Origin: Paenibacillus pinihumi DSM 23905 = JCM 16419
Lineage (GTDB): Bacteria; Bacillota; Bacilli; Paenibacillales; Paenibacillaceae
Assembly (NCBI RefSeq): GCF_000422505.1
Contig: NZ_AULX01000023.1
Span: 85,171 to 149,170 of the forward strand
Direction: 5' to 3'
Length of the DNA: 64,000 nt
Numbering within the stretch: the first letter of the stretch is position 1; each line of letters starts with the position of its first letter. Under the pieces are notes generated by a model. It searched no databases. It was not told the DNA's origin and worked only from the letters and a program-made list of their open reading frames with translations. The translations under genes were made by a program, and so were the position numbers. Of the stretch, positions 17,759 through 27,325 are shown piece by piece.

Positions 17759-19221
17759 GACTTCTCCTCCGATTTCGAGACAAAGCAGCTCACTGCATAG
17801 TCAGCCAGCAGCCGCGCACCATAACCGGTCGCTCCCGCTTCCGAGTAGCCTGCGTCGGATTTATACTGCACTGTCCCTGCCATATCAATGTGAACCCAAT
17901 CCATTGACGGGTCCACGAATCGCCGGATGAACAGTGCGGCCGTAATCGCCCCGGCCAGATCGCCGGTCCCGATATTGCGCAAATCGGCGTAGTTGCTCCG
18001 CAGCTCAGCCTCATATTCGTCCATCAGAGGCATCGGCCACAGCCGCTCCCCGTTCCGTTCTCCAATCGCCACAAGCTCCCGCGTCATCGCCTCATCGCCC
18101 CAAATACCGGCAATGCCAAGGCCAAGCGCCGCTCCGACATTGCCTGTCAGCGTGGCAATATCGATAACCTTGGACGCGCCGAGCGCTGCCGCATGCAGCA
18201 GCGCATCGGCAATAATGAGACGCCCTTCGCCGTCCGTATTGGCAACTTGCACGGTCAGGCCGTTCGGATACTGCACAACCGAGGATGGCAGCATCGCTCC
18301 CGGACCCGGCAAGTTGTCGACGACAGCCAGCAGCGCGGTCACATTGACCTTCGCTTGCGTGCGCGCAAGAATATCCATTGCGCCGGCAACTGCAGCAGCG
18401 CCTCCCATATCCATGCGGGCATCGCTGATATCGCGGCCCGTCTTGACGTTCATGCCGCCCATATCGAAGGTGACGCCTTTGCCGACAAGCGCCAGCAGCG
18501 GCTCGCCAGGAGCACCTTCATAGGCAATTTCAATCAGCGCAGGCGAATGGCTGCTGCCCGCTCCTACCGCGAGCAGCCCATTCATCTGGCGCTTGACCAA
18601 TTCCTCTCCCTGGAACACACGCAGCTTGACCGGCAATCCGGCGAAATGCCGCTCCACCCCGATTACGAACGAAGCCGGATGCAAGCCATCCGGCGTATCG
18701 TTAACCAGATCGCGCGTCAGCATCGCCGCTTCCGCGCGAAGACGCGCTTCCGCTTCCGCTGCTTCAAGCTGAACCAGCCCCAGTACGCCACCTTTATCCG
18801 GCAGGATGCTCAGCGCCACCGTCCGGCCTGAACGGCTCTTTCCTCTGTATTTGTCGTATTGATAAAGCCCGAGCAGCCAGCCTTCAATCCAAGCCTGTAC
18901 CCAGCCTTGCGCTTCCTCCGGCTTGCCGCCGGTTGCAGCAAGCGCCGCTTCAGCTGACAGCTCGCCCAGCGGCTGGGCTTCGGCCAGCAGCGCCCTGGCC
19001 GCCCTTCCGCCTGCACGGCGTACCGACTCCAGCTTCAAGGCAGCAAACTCACCCATTCCGATCACAAGCGCATCCTGCTCATCAGCCTTACGGCGGTAAT
19101 ACCACGTAACAGCACCTTCCGCCTGCTTGCCGGCAGGCAGCATATACTCACAAGGCTGTCCGGAGAGTACCGGCAGCAGCCGGACCTTCGTTCCTTCTGC
19201 CCGTTCAAAGTTTATTTTCAT
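17755..19221 (-). CDS. M17 leucyl aminopeptidase
   Basis: 488 residues with AAGGAAGGG before the ATG. A two-domain cytosolic metallo-exopeptidase releasing N-terminal residues. The catalytic domain (about 175-470) has VGKGVTFDMGGMNVKTGRDI, RMDMGGAAAV and VANTDGEGRLIIADALL, with the metal ligands Lys, Asp and Glu. The family normally has FDSGG and NTDAEGR; Met and Gly replace Ser and Ala here, a minor change. The N-terminal 160 residues are poorly conserved and Ala-rich. Lying behind oppF, it could degrade imported peptides. Confidence 0.9.
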   Translation of the reverse strand: MKINFERAEGTKVRLLPVLSGQPCEYMLPAGKQAEGAVTWYYRRKADEQDALVIGMGEFAALKLESVRRAGGRAARALLAEAQPLGELSAEAALAATGGKPEEAQGWVQAWIEGWLLGLYQYDKYRGKSRSGRTVALSILPDKGGVLGLVQLEAAEAEARLRAEAAMLTRDLVNDTPDGLHPASFVIGVERHFAGLPVKLRVFQGEELVKRQMNGLLAVGAGSSHSPALIEIAYEGAPGEPLLALVGKGVTFDMGGMNVKTGRDISDARMDMGGAAAVAGAMDILARTQAKVNVTALLAVVDNLPGPGAMLPSSVVQYPNGLTVQVANTDGEGRLIIADALLHAAALGASKVIDIATLTGNVGAALGLGIAGIWGDEAMTRELVAIGERNGERLWPMPLMDEYEAELRSNYADLRNIGTGDLAGAITAALFIRRFVDPSMDWVHIDMAGTVQYKSDAGYSEAGATGYGARLLADYAVSCFVSKSEEKS

Positions 19222-19422
19222 AACGATCCCTTCCTTACATGAAGTTCAGCACACTTCTGCCCTTTCAGCAGCTTCAACCCGCCCGGCCGTGCGGCATACC
19301 GTCGATCCGCAGATCCCGGGTGCTTTCACTTGCCAAGCGGGTATTGGCGCAGCGGGGAACAGACTGCCATCGTTCATTCCCGTCCAGGCGCTTATACTTT
19401 TTTCTTACTGCATATGCTTGAC

Positions 19423-20415
19423 CTATGCCTGCCTGCCGGACATAATCTCCTCATCGTACAAATGGCAAGCCACATGACGGTCAGGTTCCACTTCCAGGAA
19501 CTTCGGCGCCTTCGTCTTGCATACTTCCATACAGGAAGGACAGCGCGTATGGAATCGACACCCTGTAGGCGGATCGACCGGACTTGGCAGATCGCCCTTC
19601 AAAATGATGCGCTCCCTCGTCAGGCTAGGGTCCGCTACAGGAACCGATGACAGCAATGCCTGCGTATACGGATGAAGCGGACGCTCGTAGAGCTCTTCCT
19701 TGGAAGCCGTCTCTACCAGCGCACCCAGGTACATGACGCCGATCCGGTCGCTAATATGCTCGACAACACTGAGATCATGCGAGATGAAAAGATAGGTAAG
19801 CCCGTATTCCTCCTGCAAATCCTGCAGCAAATTGAGCACCTGGGATTGAATCGATACGTCCAACGCCGATACCGGCTCATCGGCAACGATCAGGCTCGGA
19901 CGAACGGACAACGCCCGGGCGATGCCGATCCGCTGGCGCTGGCCTCCACTGAATTCATGCGCATAGCGCTCGGCATGGAAGCTGTTCAGACCAACGACCT
20001 CAAGCAGCTCCGAAGCCAGCTTGTCCCGTTCGCCTTGGCTAAGCTTTGTATGGATAAGCAACGGCTCGGCAACCAGATCCTTGACCTTCATTCTCGGATT
20101 GAGCGAAGCGTACGGGTCCTGGAACACCATCTGCATTTCCTTGCGGATCGGGCGCATCTGGTTGTCGGACAGCTGCGTAATGTTCTGCCCGTTGAACCAC
20201 ACCTCGCCTTCATTAGGCGTCAGCAGTCTGGTAACGAGACGCCCGGTCGTGGATTTGCCGCAGCCGCTCTCTCCTACAAGACTGAAGGTTTCGCCTTTGC
20301 CGATCGAGAAGGAAATGCCGTCCACCGCGCGCAAATATTTATGCTTGCCGAACCATCCCTTGTTTACAAGAAATGATTTCTGCAGCCCTTTGACTTCAAT
20401 TAACGGCGTGCTCAT
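19423..20415 (-). CDS. Oligopeptide ABC transporter ATPase (OppF-type)
   Basis: 330 residues from the ATG at 20415 (AAAGGAGG upstream); an open frame to 20538 only overlaps oppD. Walker [13 protein letters not shown], signature FSGGQRQRIGIARAL, Walker B LIVADEPVSALD, switch FISHDLSVVEHI, and the C-terminal Opp/Dpp domain with CRFHTRCPSCMEVC, whose cysteines can hold an iron-sulfur cluster in this family. KGWFGKHKYLRAVDGI at the N-terminus is typical of the F subunit. The start overlaps the oppD stop (ATGA). It energises peptide uptake with OppD. Confidence 0.92.
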   Translation of the reverse strand: MSTPLIEVKGLQKSFLVNKGWFGKHKYLRAVDGISFSIGKGETFSLVGESGCGKSTTGRLVTRLLTPNEGEVWFNGQNITQLSDNQMRPIRKEMQMVFQDPYASLNPRMKVKDLVAEPLLIHTKLSQGERDKLASELLEVVGLNSFHAERYAHEFSGGQRQRIGIARALSVRPSLIVADEPVSALDVSIQSQVLNLLQDLQEEYGLTYLFISHDLSVVEHISDRIGVMYLGALVETASKEELYERPLHPYTQALLSSVPVADPSLTRERIILKGDLPSPVDPPTGCRFHTRCPSCMEVCKTKAPKFLEVEPDRHVACHLYDEEIMSGRQA

Positions 20416-21410
20416 ACAGCGCTTCCTCCTTTCTGTTCCGATTGCTGAGTCAGCCAGCAGCGGCTCTTGCGACCTTCGCCGCCTACAGCGAGCAGCTCCG
20501 GCTCCGTCGTCATACATTCCGGCATTACATGTGCGCAACGCGGGGCGAATTTGCAGCCCTGGGGCATATGCGACAAATCCGGTACATTGCCGGGAATCGA
20601 CTCCAGACGTTTCACCTTCTGGCGCAGTTTCGGCACAGAGCGGATAAGCCCTTGCGTATACGGATGCTGCGGATTGGCGAACAGTTCCTTGACAGGAGCT
20701 TCCTCGACAACACGGCCCGCGTACATGACGACGACGCGGTCACACATTTCGGCTACGACACCAAGATCATGCGTAATGAGCAGCATGCCCATGCTCCGCT
20801 CTTCCTTAAGCCGCTTCATCAGATCGAGAATTTGCGCCTGAATCGTAACATCGAGTGCAGTTGTCGGCTCATCGGCAATAAGCAGCTTCGGATGGCAGGA
20901 CATCGCCATCGCAATCATAACCCGCTGCCGCATCCCGCCCGAGAGCTGGTGCGGATAATCGTTCATGACTTCACTTGCCCGGGGAATGCCCACCAATTGC
21001 AGCATATGAACGGCATGCTCACGCGCTTTGGCTTTATTGAAGCCAAGATGAAGCCGGATCGGCTCTTCGATCTGCTTGCCGATGCGCAATACCGGATTTA
21101 GCGAGGTCATCGGTTCCTGAAAGATCATCGCCAGTTCCTTGCCCCGGACCTTGCGCATCTCATTTTCAGAGAGACGCAGCAAATCCTTGCCTTCAAATTT
21201 GACGTGGCCGCCAGCATTTTGGCCGGGGGTACCCTTGAGCAGCCTCATGATCGACAGGGAGGTTACACTTTTACCGCAACCGGATTCGCCGACCAGACCG
21301 AGCACTTCCCCGCTGTTTATATGAAAATCCAAGCCGGCGACGGCCATTACATTGCCGCCTGCCCGTTTGAACTCCGTTTTCAACCCTTCAACTTCGAGCA
21401 ATTTATTCAT
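20412..21410 (-). CDS. Oligopeptide ABC transporter ATPase (OppD-type)
   Basis: 332 residues. Walker [16 protein letters not shown], signature [16 protein letters not shown], Walker [21 protein letters not shown], switch [12 protein letters not shown] and the C-terminal [14 protein letters not shown] cysteine motif. The [18 protein letters not shown] opening is usual for D subunits. It begins 14 nt after oppC with AGGGGCAGG as ribosome binding site. Pairs with the F subunit to drive the OppB/OppC channel. Confidence 0.92.
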   Translation of the reverse strand: MNKLLEVEGLKTEFKRAGGNVMAVAGLDFHINSGEVLGLVGESGCGKSVTSLSIMRLLKGTPGQNAGGHVKFEGKDLLRLSENEMRKVRGKELAMIFQEPMTSLNPVLRIGKQIEEPIRLHLGFNKAKAREHAVHMLQLVGIPRASEVMNDYPHQLSGGMRQRVMIAMAMSCHPKLLIADEPTTALDVTIQAQILDLMKRLKEERSMGMLLITHDLGVVAEMCDRVVVMYAGRVVEEAPVKELFANPQHPYTQGLIRSVPKLRQKVKRLESIPGNVPDLSHMPQGCKFAPRCAHVMPECMTTEPELLAVGGEGRKSRCWLTQQSEQKGGSAV

Positions 21411-21424
21411 CGCGGCCTGCCCCT

Positions 21425-22339
21425 TTAGTTTTTCATTTTGGGATCAAGAGCGTCCTGCAGTCCGTCTCCGACCAGATTAAACGCAAGTACCGTAAGAAAA
21501 ATAATTAAACCTGGGAAATATACAACATGCGGTGCAATACTTAAATAGTCGCGGCCCATGCTGAGCATCGCGCCCCAATCCGGCTCCGTGGGCTTCGCGC
21601 CCATGCCGAGAAAGCTCAATGATGAAGCGGCCAGAATGGCGCCCCCAATTTTCATCGTAACGTTAACAATGACGCTAGGCAGCGTCTCCGGAAAAATATG
21701 ACGCCAAATAATCCGTCTGTCCTTGGCTCCCATAGAACGTGCAGCTTCAACAAACAATGTCTCCTTCGCGGACAGCGTCACACTCCGGATCATCCGGGCA
21801 AACGAAGGAATACCGAATACAGCGACGGCAATAACAACGTTCGTCAGACCCGGACCGAGAATGGCGACGATACCGATTGCGAGCAAAATATCAGGAAAGG
21901 AAAACATAACGTCGCTTCCCCGCATGATCAGCCGGTCCAGCCACTTGCCGTAGTAACCGGAGAGCAGACCGAGAATGGTGCCAAAAAACGCGGCAATCAA
22001 TACAGCGCTCAAGCTTACCGCCAGCGACAGGCGTGTGCCTTCGATCAGACGGCTGAGAATGTCGCGCCCGTATTCATCCGTACCGGCCCAGTGCTTGGCC
22101 GAAGGTCCGGCGAGAAGCGCATCATAATCCGGTGCGCTCGGATCGTAAGGCGTAATATAGGGTCCAAAAATGGCAACCAGTACAAGCAAAATAATAAAGA
22201 TGCCGGCAACGAGGGAAACCTTTTGCTTGCTGAATTTGCGGAGAAATTCAGCAGTTGCGCTTTTTCGTTTCGCTGGTGCGGCGGGCTGTTGTCCAGACCC
22301 TTGGGAGGAGTTGGCCGCAGCTGTCGATTGTTGACTCAT
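21425..22339 (-). CDS. Oligopeptide ABC transporter permease (OppC-type)
   Basis: 304 residues with GGAAGGAGAG before the ATG. A cytoplasmic N-terminus rich in Ser, Ala and Lys precedes six membrane helices, the first LVAGIFIILLVLVAIFGPYI. Conserved segments are HWAGTDEYGRDILSRLIEGT (C-subunit hallmark) and the EAA loop AARSMGAKDRRIIWRHIFPE. It starts 17 nt after oppB. Forms the channel with OppB. Confidence 0.92.
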   Translation of the reverse strand: MSQQSTAAANSSQGSGQQPAAPAKRKSATAEFLRKFSKQKVSLVAGIFIILLVLVAIFGPYITPYDPSAPDYDALLAGPSAKHWAGTDEYGRDILSRLIEGTRLSLAVSLSAVLIAAFFGTILGLLSGYYGKWLDRLIMRGSDVMFSFPDILLAIGIVAILGPGLTNVVIAVAVFGIPSFARMIRSVTLSAKETLFVEAARSMGAKDRRIIWRHIFPETLPSVIVNVTMKIGGAILAASSLSFLGMGAKPTEPDWGAMLSMGRDYLSIAPHVVYFPGLIIFLTVLAFNLVGDGLQDALDPKMKN

Positions 22340-22356
22340 TGGTAACTCTCCTTCCT

Positions 22357-23283
22357 CTATTTCGAATCGAATCTGATCTTCGGATTCAGTACGCCGTACA
22401 GTAAATCGACGAGCAGATTAATCAGGATAAATTCAGTGGCAAAAAGCAGCAGCAGCGCCTGAATAACCGTATAGTCCCGGAAAGCAATCGAGTCGACGAG
22501 CATCCGGCCCATTCCCGGAATACTGAAGACGGTCTCGACCATAACCGATCCACCCAGCAAAAATCCAAATTGCAAGCCCGCTACGGTAACGACTTGAATC
22601 AGCGAGTTGCGCAGCGCATGGCGGCCAACGACGATAAATTCATGCAATCCCTTCGCCCGTCCTGTGCGGATGTAATCCTCACGCATCGATTCAAGCATCG
22701 ATGTCCGGGAGAAACGGGCAAGCATGGACATAATTCCGGCACCGAGCGTCAAAGACGGCAGTACATAACTGGACCAGGAATCTACGCCCCCTGTCGGGAA
22801 CCAGCCAAGCTCTACAGAGAAAATTTGAATCAATACAAGTCCAAGCCAAAAACCCGGAATCGAGATTCCTGAGATGGCTGTAATCATGCCGACATGATCC
22901 GGCCATTTGTTACGGTTGATCGCCGAGATGATTCCGATGAATACTCCCATAATGACCGCCCATCCCATACTGAAGAGAGTCAGCCAGATTGTCGGCATTA
23001 CACGGGTGGCCAGCATATCGCTCACCGGCAGTCCGGAGCGGATGGAATTGCCCAGATCGCCGTGGAACAGCCGGCCCATATAATCAATGTATTGCTGCCA
23101 CAGCGGGTTGTTCAAGCCAAGCTGCTCCCGGATTCCATTAATTTCTTCCAGTGTTGCTTCCTTTCCGGCGATAAGCCGGGCAGGGTCACCCGGAATAAGG
23201 TGAATAAACATAAATACAACCACCGATACGACAAAGAGCAGCGGGATAACCCCCAGCAGCCGTTGCAGAGCATATCTACCCAA
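22357..23283 (-). CDS. Oligopeptide ABC transporter permease (OppB-type)
   Basis: 308 residues, TTG start with AGAGGAGGT 7 nt upstream. The N-terminal YALQRLLGVIPLLFVVSVVV and HLIPGDPARLIAG, the EAA loop GRAKGLHEFIVVGRHALRNS and the final segment YGVLNPKIRFDSK are standard for B subunits. Six membrane helices. It follows oppA across a 103-nt gap with a partial hairpin, a common device for making more binding protein than permease. Confidence 0.92.
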   Translation of the reverse strand: MGRYALQRLLGVIPLLFVVSVVVFMFIHLIPGDPARLIAGKEATLEEINGIREQLGLNNPLWQQYIDYMGRLFHGDLGNSIRSGLPVSDMLATRVMPTIWLTLFSMGWAVIMGVFIGIISAINRNKWPDHVGMITAISGISIPGFWLGLVLIQIFSVELGWFPTGGVDSWSSYVLPSLTLGAGIMSMLARFSRTSMLESMREDYIRTGRAKGLHEFIVVGRHALRNSLIQVVTVAGLQFGFLLGGSVMVETVFSIPGMGRMLVDSIAFRDYTVIQALLLLFATEFILINLLVDLLYGVLNPKIRFDSK

Positions 23284-23308
23284 GCCGGATACCTCCTCTA
23301 GACAAAGA

Positions 23309-23347
23309 GAGAGGCTGCTCCAATGATTCCAACACTGAAGCAGTCTC
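23309..23347 (-). terminator. Partial terminator/attenuator between oppA and oppB
   Basis: GAGACTGCTTCA and TGGAGCAGCCTCTC form an imperfect stem with an 11-nt loop. It lacks a good T run, so partial termination or 3'-end protection of the oppA message is more likely than a full stop. Confidence 0.45.
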
Positions 23348-23386
23348 CCCTTCTTAATTATTGCTTCCTTGAATGAACTTGTTCTG

Positions 23387-25000
23387 TTATTGCTTTACTT
23401 CAGCATTCAGAACATTGATGGAGCCGTCCGGATAAACTTTTACGCCATCAAGGTACGCACGCTTACCGGAGATAGCCTGATCAACAGCGAGGAACGCCCA
23501 TGGAGCATCGCCCCAGATTTGTTTTTGGATGTCGCTGTAGATCGCTTTGGCTTTTTCTGCATCTGTGGAACGGTTTGCTTCCGCAATCCATTTGTCCACA
23601 TTCTCGTTTTTGTAATAGGCCGTATTCGAACCTGCCGGTGGGAACATTTCGCTGCTGAACAAACCTCTTGTAGCACCGTCAGCATCACCGGAGGATGGGG
23701 ACCAGCTTACAAACCACATTTGAATTTTAGCTTCTTCAGGTGATTTAGGTGAGTTGATTTGGTCAGACAGTGTTGCGCCTTCCATTGCCTTCACCTCCAG
23801 CTTGATGCCTGCCAGAGACAGTTGCTGGGCAATAAACTGCATGCCTTTCATCGTCTCGGAGTCGTTCTCGCCCCAGATTTCAGCTTCAAAGCCGTCCGGG
23901 TATCCAGCTTCAGCCAGCAATTGTTTTGCTTTCTCCAGGTCATAGCCGTAGCCTTCCTGCTTGGAGTAGAACTGCGTTTTGGACGACATTGTGGAATCAA
24001 GCGCCGTTCCAAGTCCGGATTTTACAACTTTTATGAACGCATCTTTATTAATCGCATAGTTGATCGCTTGACGGACTTTCAGATCGTCGAAAGGCTTCTT
24101 CATCGTGTTCAGTGTAACGTAACGTACAATAGTAGAGTCTGTTTTGTCGATAACGATATTGCTGTCATTTTGAACCTCGTTCACTTGCTCCGTAGGCATC
24201 GGGTAGATGAAATCCGCCTCGCCTGTTTTCAGCATCGCAATACGGGAACCATTCTCCGGTACCGGCTTGAATGTCAGGCTGTCTACTTTAGGCAGGCCTT
24301 GCTGCCAGTAATCCGCATTTTTCTCCACAACCAGACGGTCGCCTTCAATCCACTCTTTGTACTTGAACGGACCTGTACCTACCGGATTTTGGCCGATTTT
24401 GTCGCCATACTTCTCAAGTGCAGCCGGGCTGATCATCAGACCCATAGCCAGCTTGTTCAGGAATGCGTTGTACGGCTCGCTCAGCGTAATGACAACTGTG
24501 TTTGCATCCGGTGTTTCCACTTTGGTCACACGGGAGAAGCTTCTGCGCATTCTCAGGTTGTTCTTTTCGTCAATGATACGTTCGATGTTGACTTTAACCG
24601 CTTCGGCATTGAAGTCCGTTCCGTCATGGAACTTGACGCCTTCTTTCAGTTTCAATGTATAAACCAGACCGTCATCGCTAATTGTATAGCTGTCAGCGAG
24701 TACAGGCTTCAGATTCATATTTTCATCAAAGCCCATCAAACCTTCGTACATGGATCTTACAGCGGAAATCGAGTTGGTATCCCCTGCATTGTGCGGGTCC
24801 AATGTAATGAAGTTGGCATTTACAGCGATAATCGCATTATTGCCATTCTTGGAACCGGCAGGCGCCTTTGTCCCGGTGTTTTCTGTTTTCCCTGGTGTTG
24901 TTGAACCACTATTGCCGCTGTTGCTAGAACAAGCAGCCGCTACAACCGTTACAATCATCAGCAGCATCAGCATGCCCCATGCTTTTCCTTTGAATCTCAT
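23387..25000 (-). CDS. Oligopeptide-binding lipoprotein (OppA/DppA-type)
   Basis: 537 residues with GGGGTGGAG before the ATG. Lipoprotein signal GMLMLLMIVTVVAAACSSNS with lipobox VAAA|C, Ser/Gly/Thr linker, then an SBP_bac_5 domain: ITLDPHNAGDTNSISAVRSM, LKEGVKFHDGTDFNAEAVKV, NPVGTGPFKYKEWIEGDRLV, VRQAINYAINKDAF and KQLLAEAGYPDGFEAEIW. Captures peptides outside the membrane for the OppBCDF complex. The preceding gene is an asparaginase and the downstream genes include an aminopeptidase, which fits peptide and amino acid salvage; exact ligand unknown. Confidence 0.92.
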   Translation of the reverse strand: MRFKGKAWGMLMLLMIVTVVAAACSSNSGNSGSTTPGKTENTGTKAPAGSKNGNNAIIAVNANFITLDPHNAGDTNSISAVRSMYEGLMGFDENMNLKPVLADSYTISDDGLVYTLKLKEGVKFHDGTDFNAEAVKVNIERIIDEKNNLRMRRSFSRVTKVETPDANTVVITLSEPYNAFLNKLAMGLMISPAALEKYGDKIGQNPVGTGPFKYKEWIEGDRLVVEKNADYWQQGLPKVDSLTFKPVPENGSRIAMLKTGEADFIYPMPTEQVNEVQNDSNIVIDKTDSTIVRYVTLNTMKKPFDDLKVRQAINYAINKDAFIKVVKSGLGTALDSTMSSKTQFYSKQEGYGYDLEKAKQLLAEAGYPDGFEAEIWGENDSETMKGMQFIAQQLSLAGIKLEVKAMEGATLSDQINSPKSPEEAKIQMWFVSWSPSSGDADGATRGLFSSEMFPPAGSNTAYYKNENVDKWIAEANRSTDAEKAKAIYSDIQKQIWGDAPWAFLAVDQAISGKRAYLDGVKVYPDGSINVLNAEVKQ

Positions 25001-25103
25001 TCTGCTCCACCCCTTGTGAGTAATGTATATAGAATCTCTTCATGCCGAAATAGCGGATGAAGGCTATTCTTAAATTGTCTGATTCCCTTAGCTCACTGCT
25101 CCA

Positions 25104-26108
25104 TTAAAGCGAAAATACAGCCTTGCGCTCGCCTACCACGGTGCCGCCATCGTTCAAGATGATGTTCGGAACAAGCTCATACAGGCGGTCGATGGTCGAC
25201 TGGTCATCATAGCCGAGCTTCTCCAAGATGCTGGCGATAATGCAAGGCCACACCTGCTCGGAGCCGTCGGATACTTTGAGGGAAATGCCAAGCCGCTGCT
25301 TGCGCAGTCCGATGCCGTATACCCCTTTGGCTCCGCCCTTGGCAGACAGGTTGCTGTCCTTGAGCAAGGCCGAGCACACGAACTTCGTATCTGCGATCAT
25401 ATCCGGATACTCATTCATCCGCTGTGCCATCCGCTCTGCGGCGGCGCGGGTTTCTTCATCGGCAATCAGATCGGTACAGGCCAGCTTCAAGTATGTCCAT
25501 GCAATCTTGTGAAGCGGCAGCGCGTGGACAGGAAGGCCGCAGCCATCAATTCCAACCGGAATTGAAGACACAGACACATCTGCCATCTCGGCAAGCGAAG
25601 CCAAAATTTCCTGCTGCGCCGGGTGCTCCATTTTGTAATACGACTCCGGATCCCACCCCATATGCTTGCTCAGGCCGATCAGGCCCAGATGCTTGCCGGA
25701 GCAGTTGTGGAACAGGCGGCGCTTCTCTTCGCGGTTACGGTGGCGCTCTGCCTTGGCACCCTCATTGAGCGGATAAGTAGCGCAGCAGTGCAGCATGCTC
25801 TCGTCCAGCTCCATCTTATGAAGCATCGATTCCAGAGCGTCGATGTGAAATGCCTCGCCCCTGTGGGAAGCAGCGAACAACGCTGTCTCCTGGTTGGACA
25901 GACCATAAATTTCGTCAATCTTTCTCTTCATGCCCGGCAGCGCCTGGAAGGGCTTGGCCGCCGATCGCAAAAATGTCATATGGTCAGGATTGCCCGCCTG
26001 ATAGATGACCTTCCCTGTCTCATCAACAACGGTGACAGCACCGTAATGGACATTCTCGAGAACGCCTCCCCGGTATTCCTCGACAAGCGGTATAAAGCTG
26101 TTGCTCAT
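25104..26108 (-). CDS. Asparaginase II family protein (COG4448/PF06089)
   Basis: 334 residues with AAGGGGGA before the ATG. Family landmarks: VEEYRGGVLENVHYGAVTVV, FLRSAAKPFQALP, FAASHRGEAFHIDALESML, HNCSGKHLGLIGLSKHMGW, GIDGCGLPVHALPL and KGVYGIGLRKQRLG. This is the AsgA-like asparaginase family of rhizobia and Bacillota, unrelated to E. coli AnsA/AnsB. Expected reaction: L-asparagine to aspartate and ammonia in the cytoplasm. It lies 62 nt after the ROK regulator and 103 nt before oppA on the same strand. Confidence 0.85.
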   Translation of the reverse strand: MSNSFIPLVEEYRGGVLENVHYGAVTVVDETGKVIYQAGNPDHMTFLRSAAKPFQALPGMKRKIDEIYGLSNQETALFAASHRGEAFHIDALESMLHKMELDESMLHCCATYPLNEGAKAERHRNREEKRRLFHNCSGKHLGLIGLSKHMGWDPESYYKMEHPAQQEILASLAEMADVSVSSIPVGIDGCGLPVHALPLHKIAWTYLKLACTDLIADEETRAAAERMAQRMNEYPDMIADTKFVCSALLKDSNLSAKGGAKGVYGIGLRKQRLGISLKVSDGSEQVWPCIIASILEKLGYDDQSTIDRLYELVPNIILNDGGTVVGERKAVFSL

Positions 26109-26170
26109 GATGTATCCCCCTTAATGATGAACCTTAAATATAATTCCTATGCCAGGCTCCGCAGACCGGC

Positions 26171-27325
26171 CTAATCAAGCTTGAAAAATTGCGCTTGGGC
26201 CTGAAGGCCCGAACCGATCATGACACCCGCTTCATGCAGTTGTGAAGTGACGAACCGGAAAGAGTCGCGAAGCGGCTCCCACACGAAGCGGGAATGGCAG
26301 CGTTCCTTCACTTCCTCATACATCTCCGGAAACTTGTCGGTCAGCTCCCCGCTGAAAATGACCGTATCCGGATTGTACATGCAGACTACATTGTTCACCG
26401 TTATTGCCATGTAAGTCAGCGCCCGGTCAATGAGATGAATGGCCCAGCGTTCGCCAGCCGCCCGGGCTGCAAACAGCTCCTCCACGGACTGAATCGGCCT
26501 GATCTGGCTCGCCTCCTGCAGCAGCGAATGAATGGTAATGTAAGTTTGCAGACAGCCCGCCTTGCCGCATTGGCACAGCGGACCGTTCGGGTCAACTGTT
26601 GTATGTCCGATCTCACCGGCGCTGTTCATTTCCCCGCGATAGATTTCCCCTTCGAAGATAAGCGCCGAGCCGACTCCATTGCCGAAGCCAAGCAGCGCGG
26701 TACGGTTCGATCCGATAGCCGAGCCCTTCAAATGTTCAGCGAGCGCCTTGACCTTCAACTCATTATCAACCTTTACCTTCAGGCCTGTAGCCTCCTCCAG
26801 CAGCGCTGACAATGCGACATTCTTCCATCCGAGCTGCACCGAGAACACGACAACTCCTCTGCCGTTGTCAATGATGCCAGGGAGACCTACTCCGATTCCT
26901 ACAATATGTTTCCTTTCGGCGATTCCCCGCTCAAGCATATGTTCCAGTACATCGGAAATCCGCTGTACCGTAACCTCCGGCGCCTCTTCAATTCCCCGCT
27001 CATGGCTTTCACTGTGCACCAGATTGCCCTGCAAGTCGACAACTCCGATATTCAGGACATGTCGATCAAGCTCGATTCCGATGGAGCTCACCGAAGCATC
27101 CATCAGGCCGAGCAGTGTGGACTTTCTGCCTAGTCCTTCAGACACCTGCTCAGATTCAATCACATAGCCTTGCTCTGTCAGCTCCCCGACAATCCGGCTG
27201 ACCGTCGTCGGACTCATTCCCGTCTTCTTGGCGATCATTGCTCTTGAGATCGGGCTCTGGGTCTTAATCATTTCGAACACCGTCAACCGATTCTGGCGCT
27301 TGATAAAGTCCTGATCATGTTTCAT
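26171..27325 (-). CDS. ROK-family transcriptional regulator (NagC/XylR type)
   Basis: 384 residues. N-terminal winged helix (about residues 12-65, SRAMIAKKTGMSPTTVSRIV) followed by a ROK domain with IGIELDRHVLNIGVVDLQGN, GIGVGLPGIIDNGRG and the zinc-binding CQCGKAGCLQTY. The kinase-like DLGGTK loop is degraded, as in repressors. The ribosome binding site is weak (GGGAATGA). First gene of a long minus-strand run through asparaginase and opp, so it probably controls that transcript; the effector is likely a sugar or sugar phosphate. Operator not identified. Confidence 0.88.
   Translation of the reverse strand: MKHDQDFIKRQNRLTVFEMIKTQSPISRAMIAKKTGMSPTTVSRIVGELTEQGYVIESEQVSEGLGRKSTLLGLMDASVSSIGIELDRHVLNIGVVDLQGNLVHSESHERGIEEAPEVTVQRISDVLEHMLERGIAERKHIVGIGVGLPGIIDNGRGVVVFSVQLGWKNVALSALLEEATGLKVKVDNELKVKALAEHLKGSAIGSNRTALLGFGNGVGSALIFEGEIYRGEMNSAGEIGHTTVDPNGPLCQCGKAGCLQTYITIHSLLQEASQIRPIQSVEELFAARAAGERWAIHLIDRALTYMAITVNNVVCMYNPDTVIFSGELTDKFPEMYEEVKERCHSRFVWEPLRDSFRFVTSQLHEAGVMIGSGLQAQAQFFKLD

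Noticed and set aside
23759..24904. 381-codon frame antisense to oppA
   Set aside because: oppA has unmistakable family motifs and a lipobox; the reverse frame has none.
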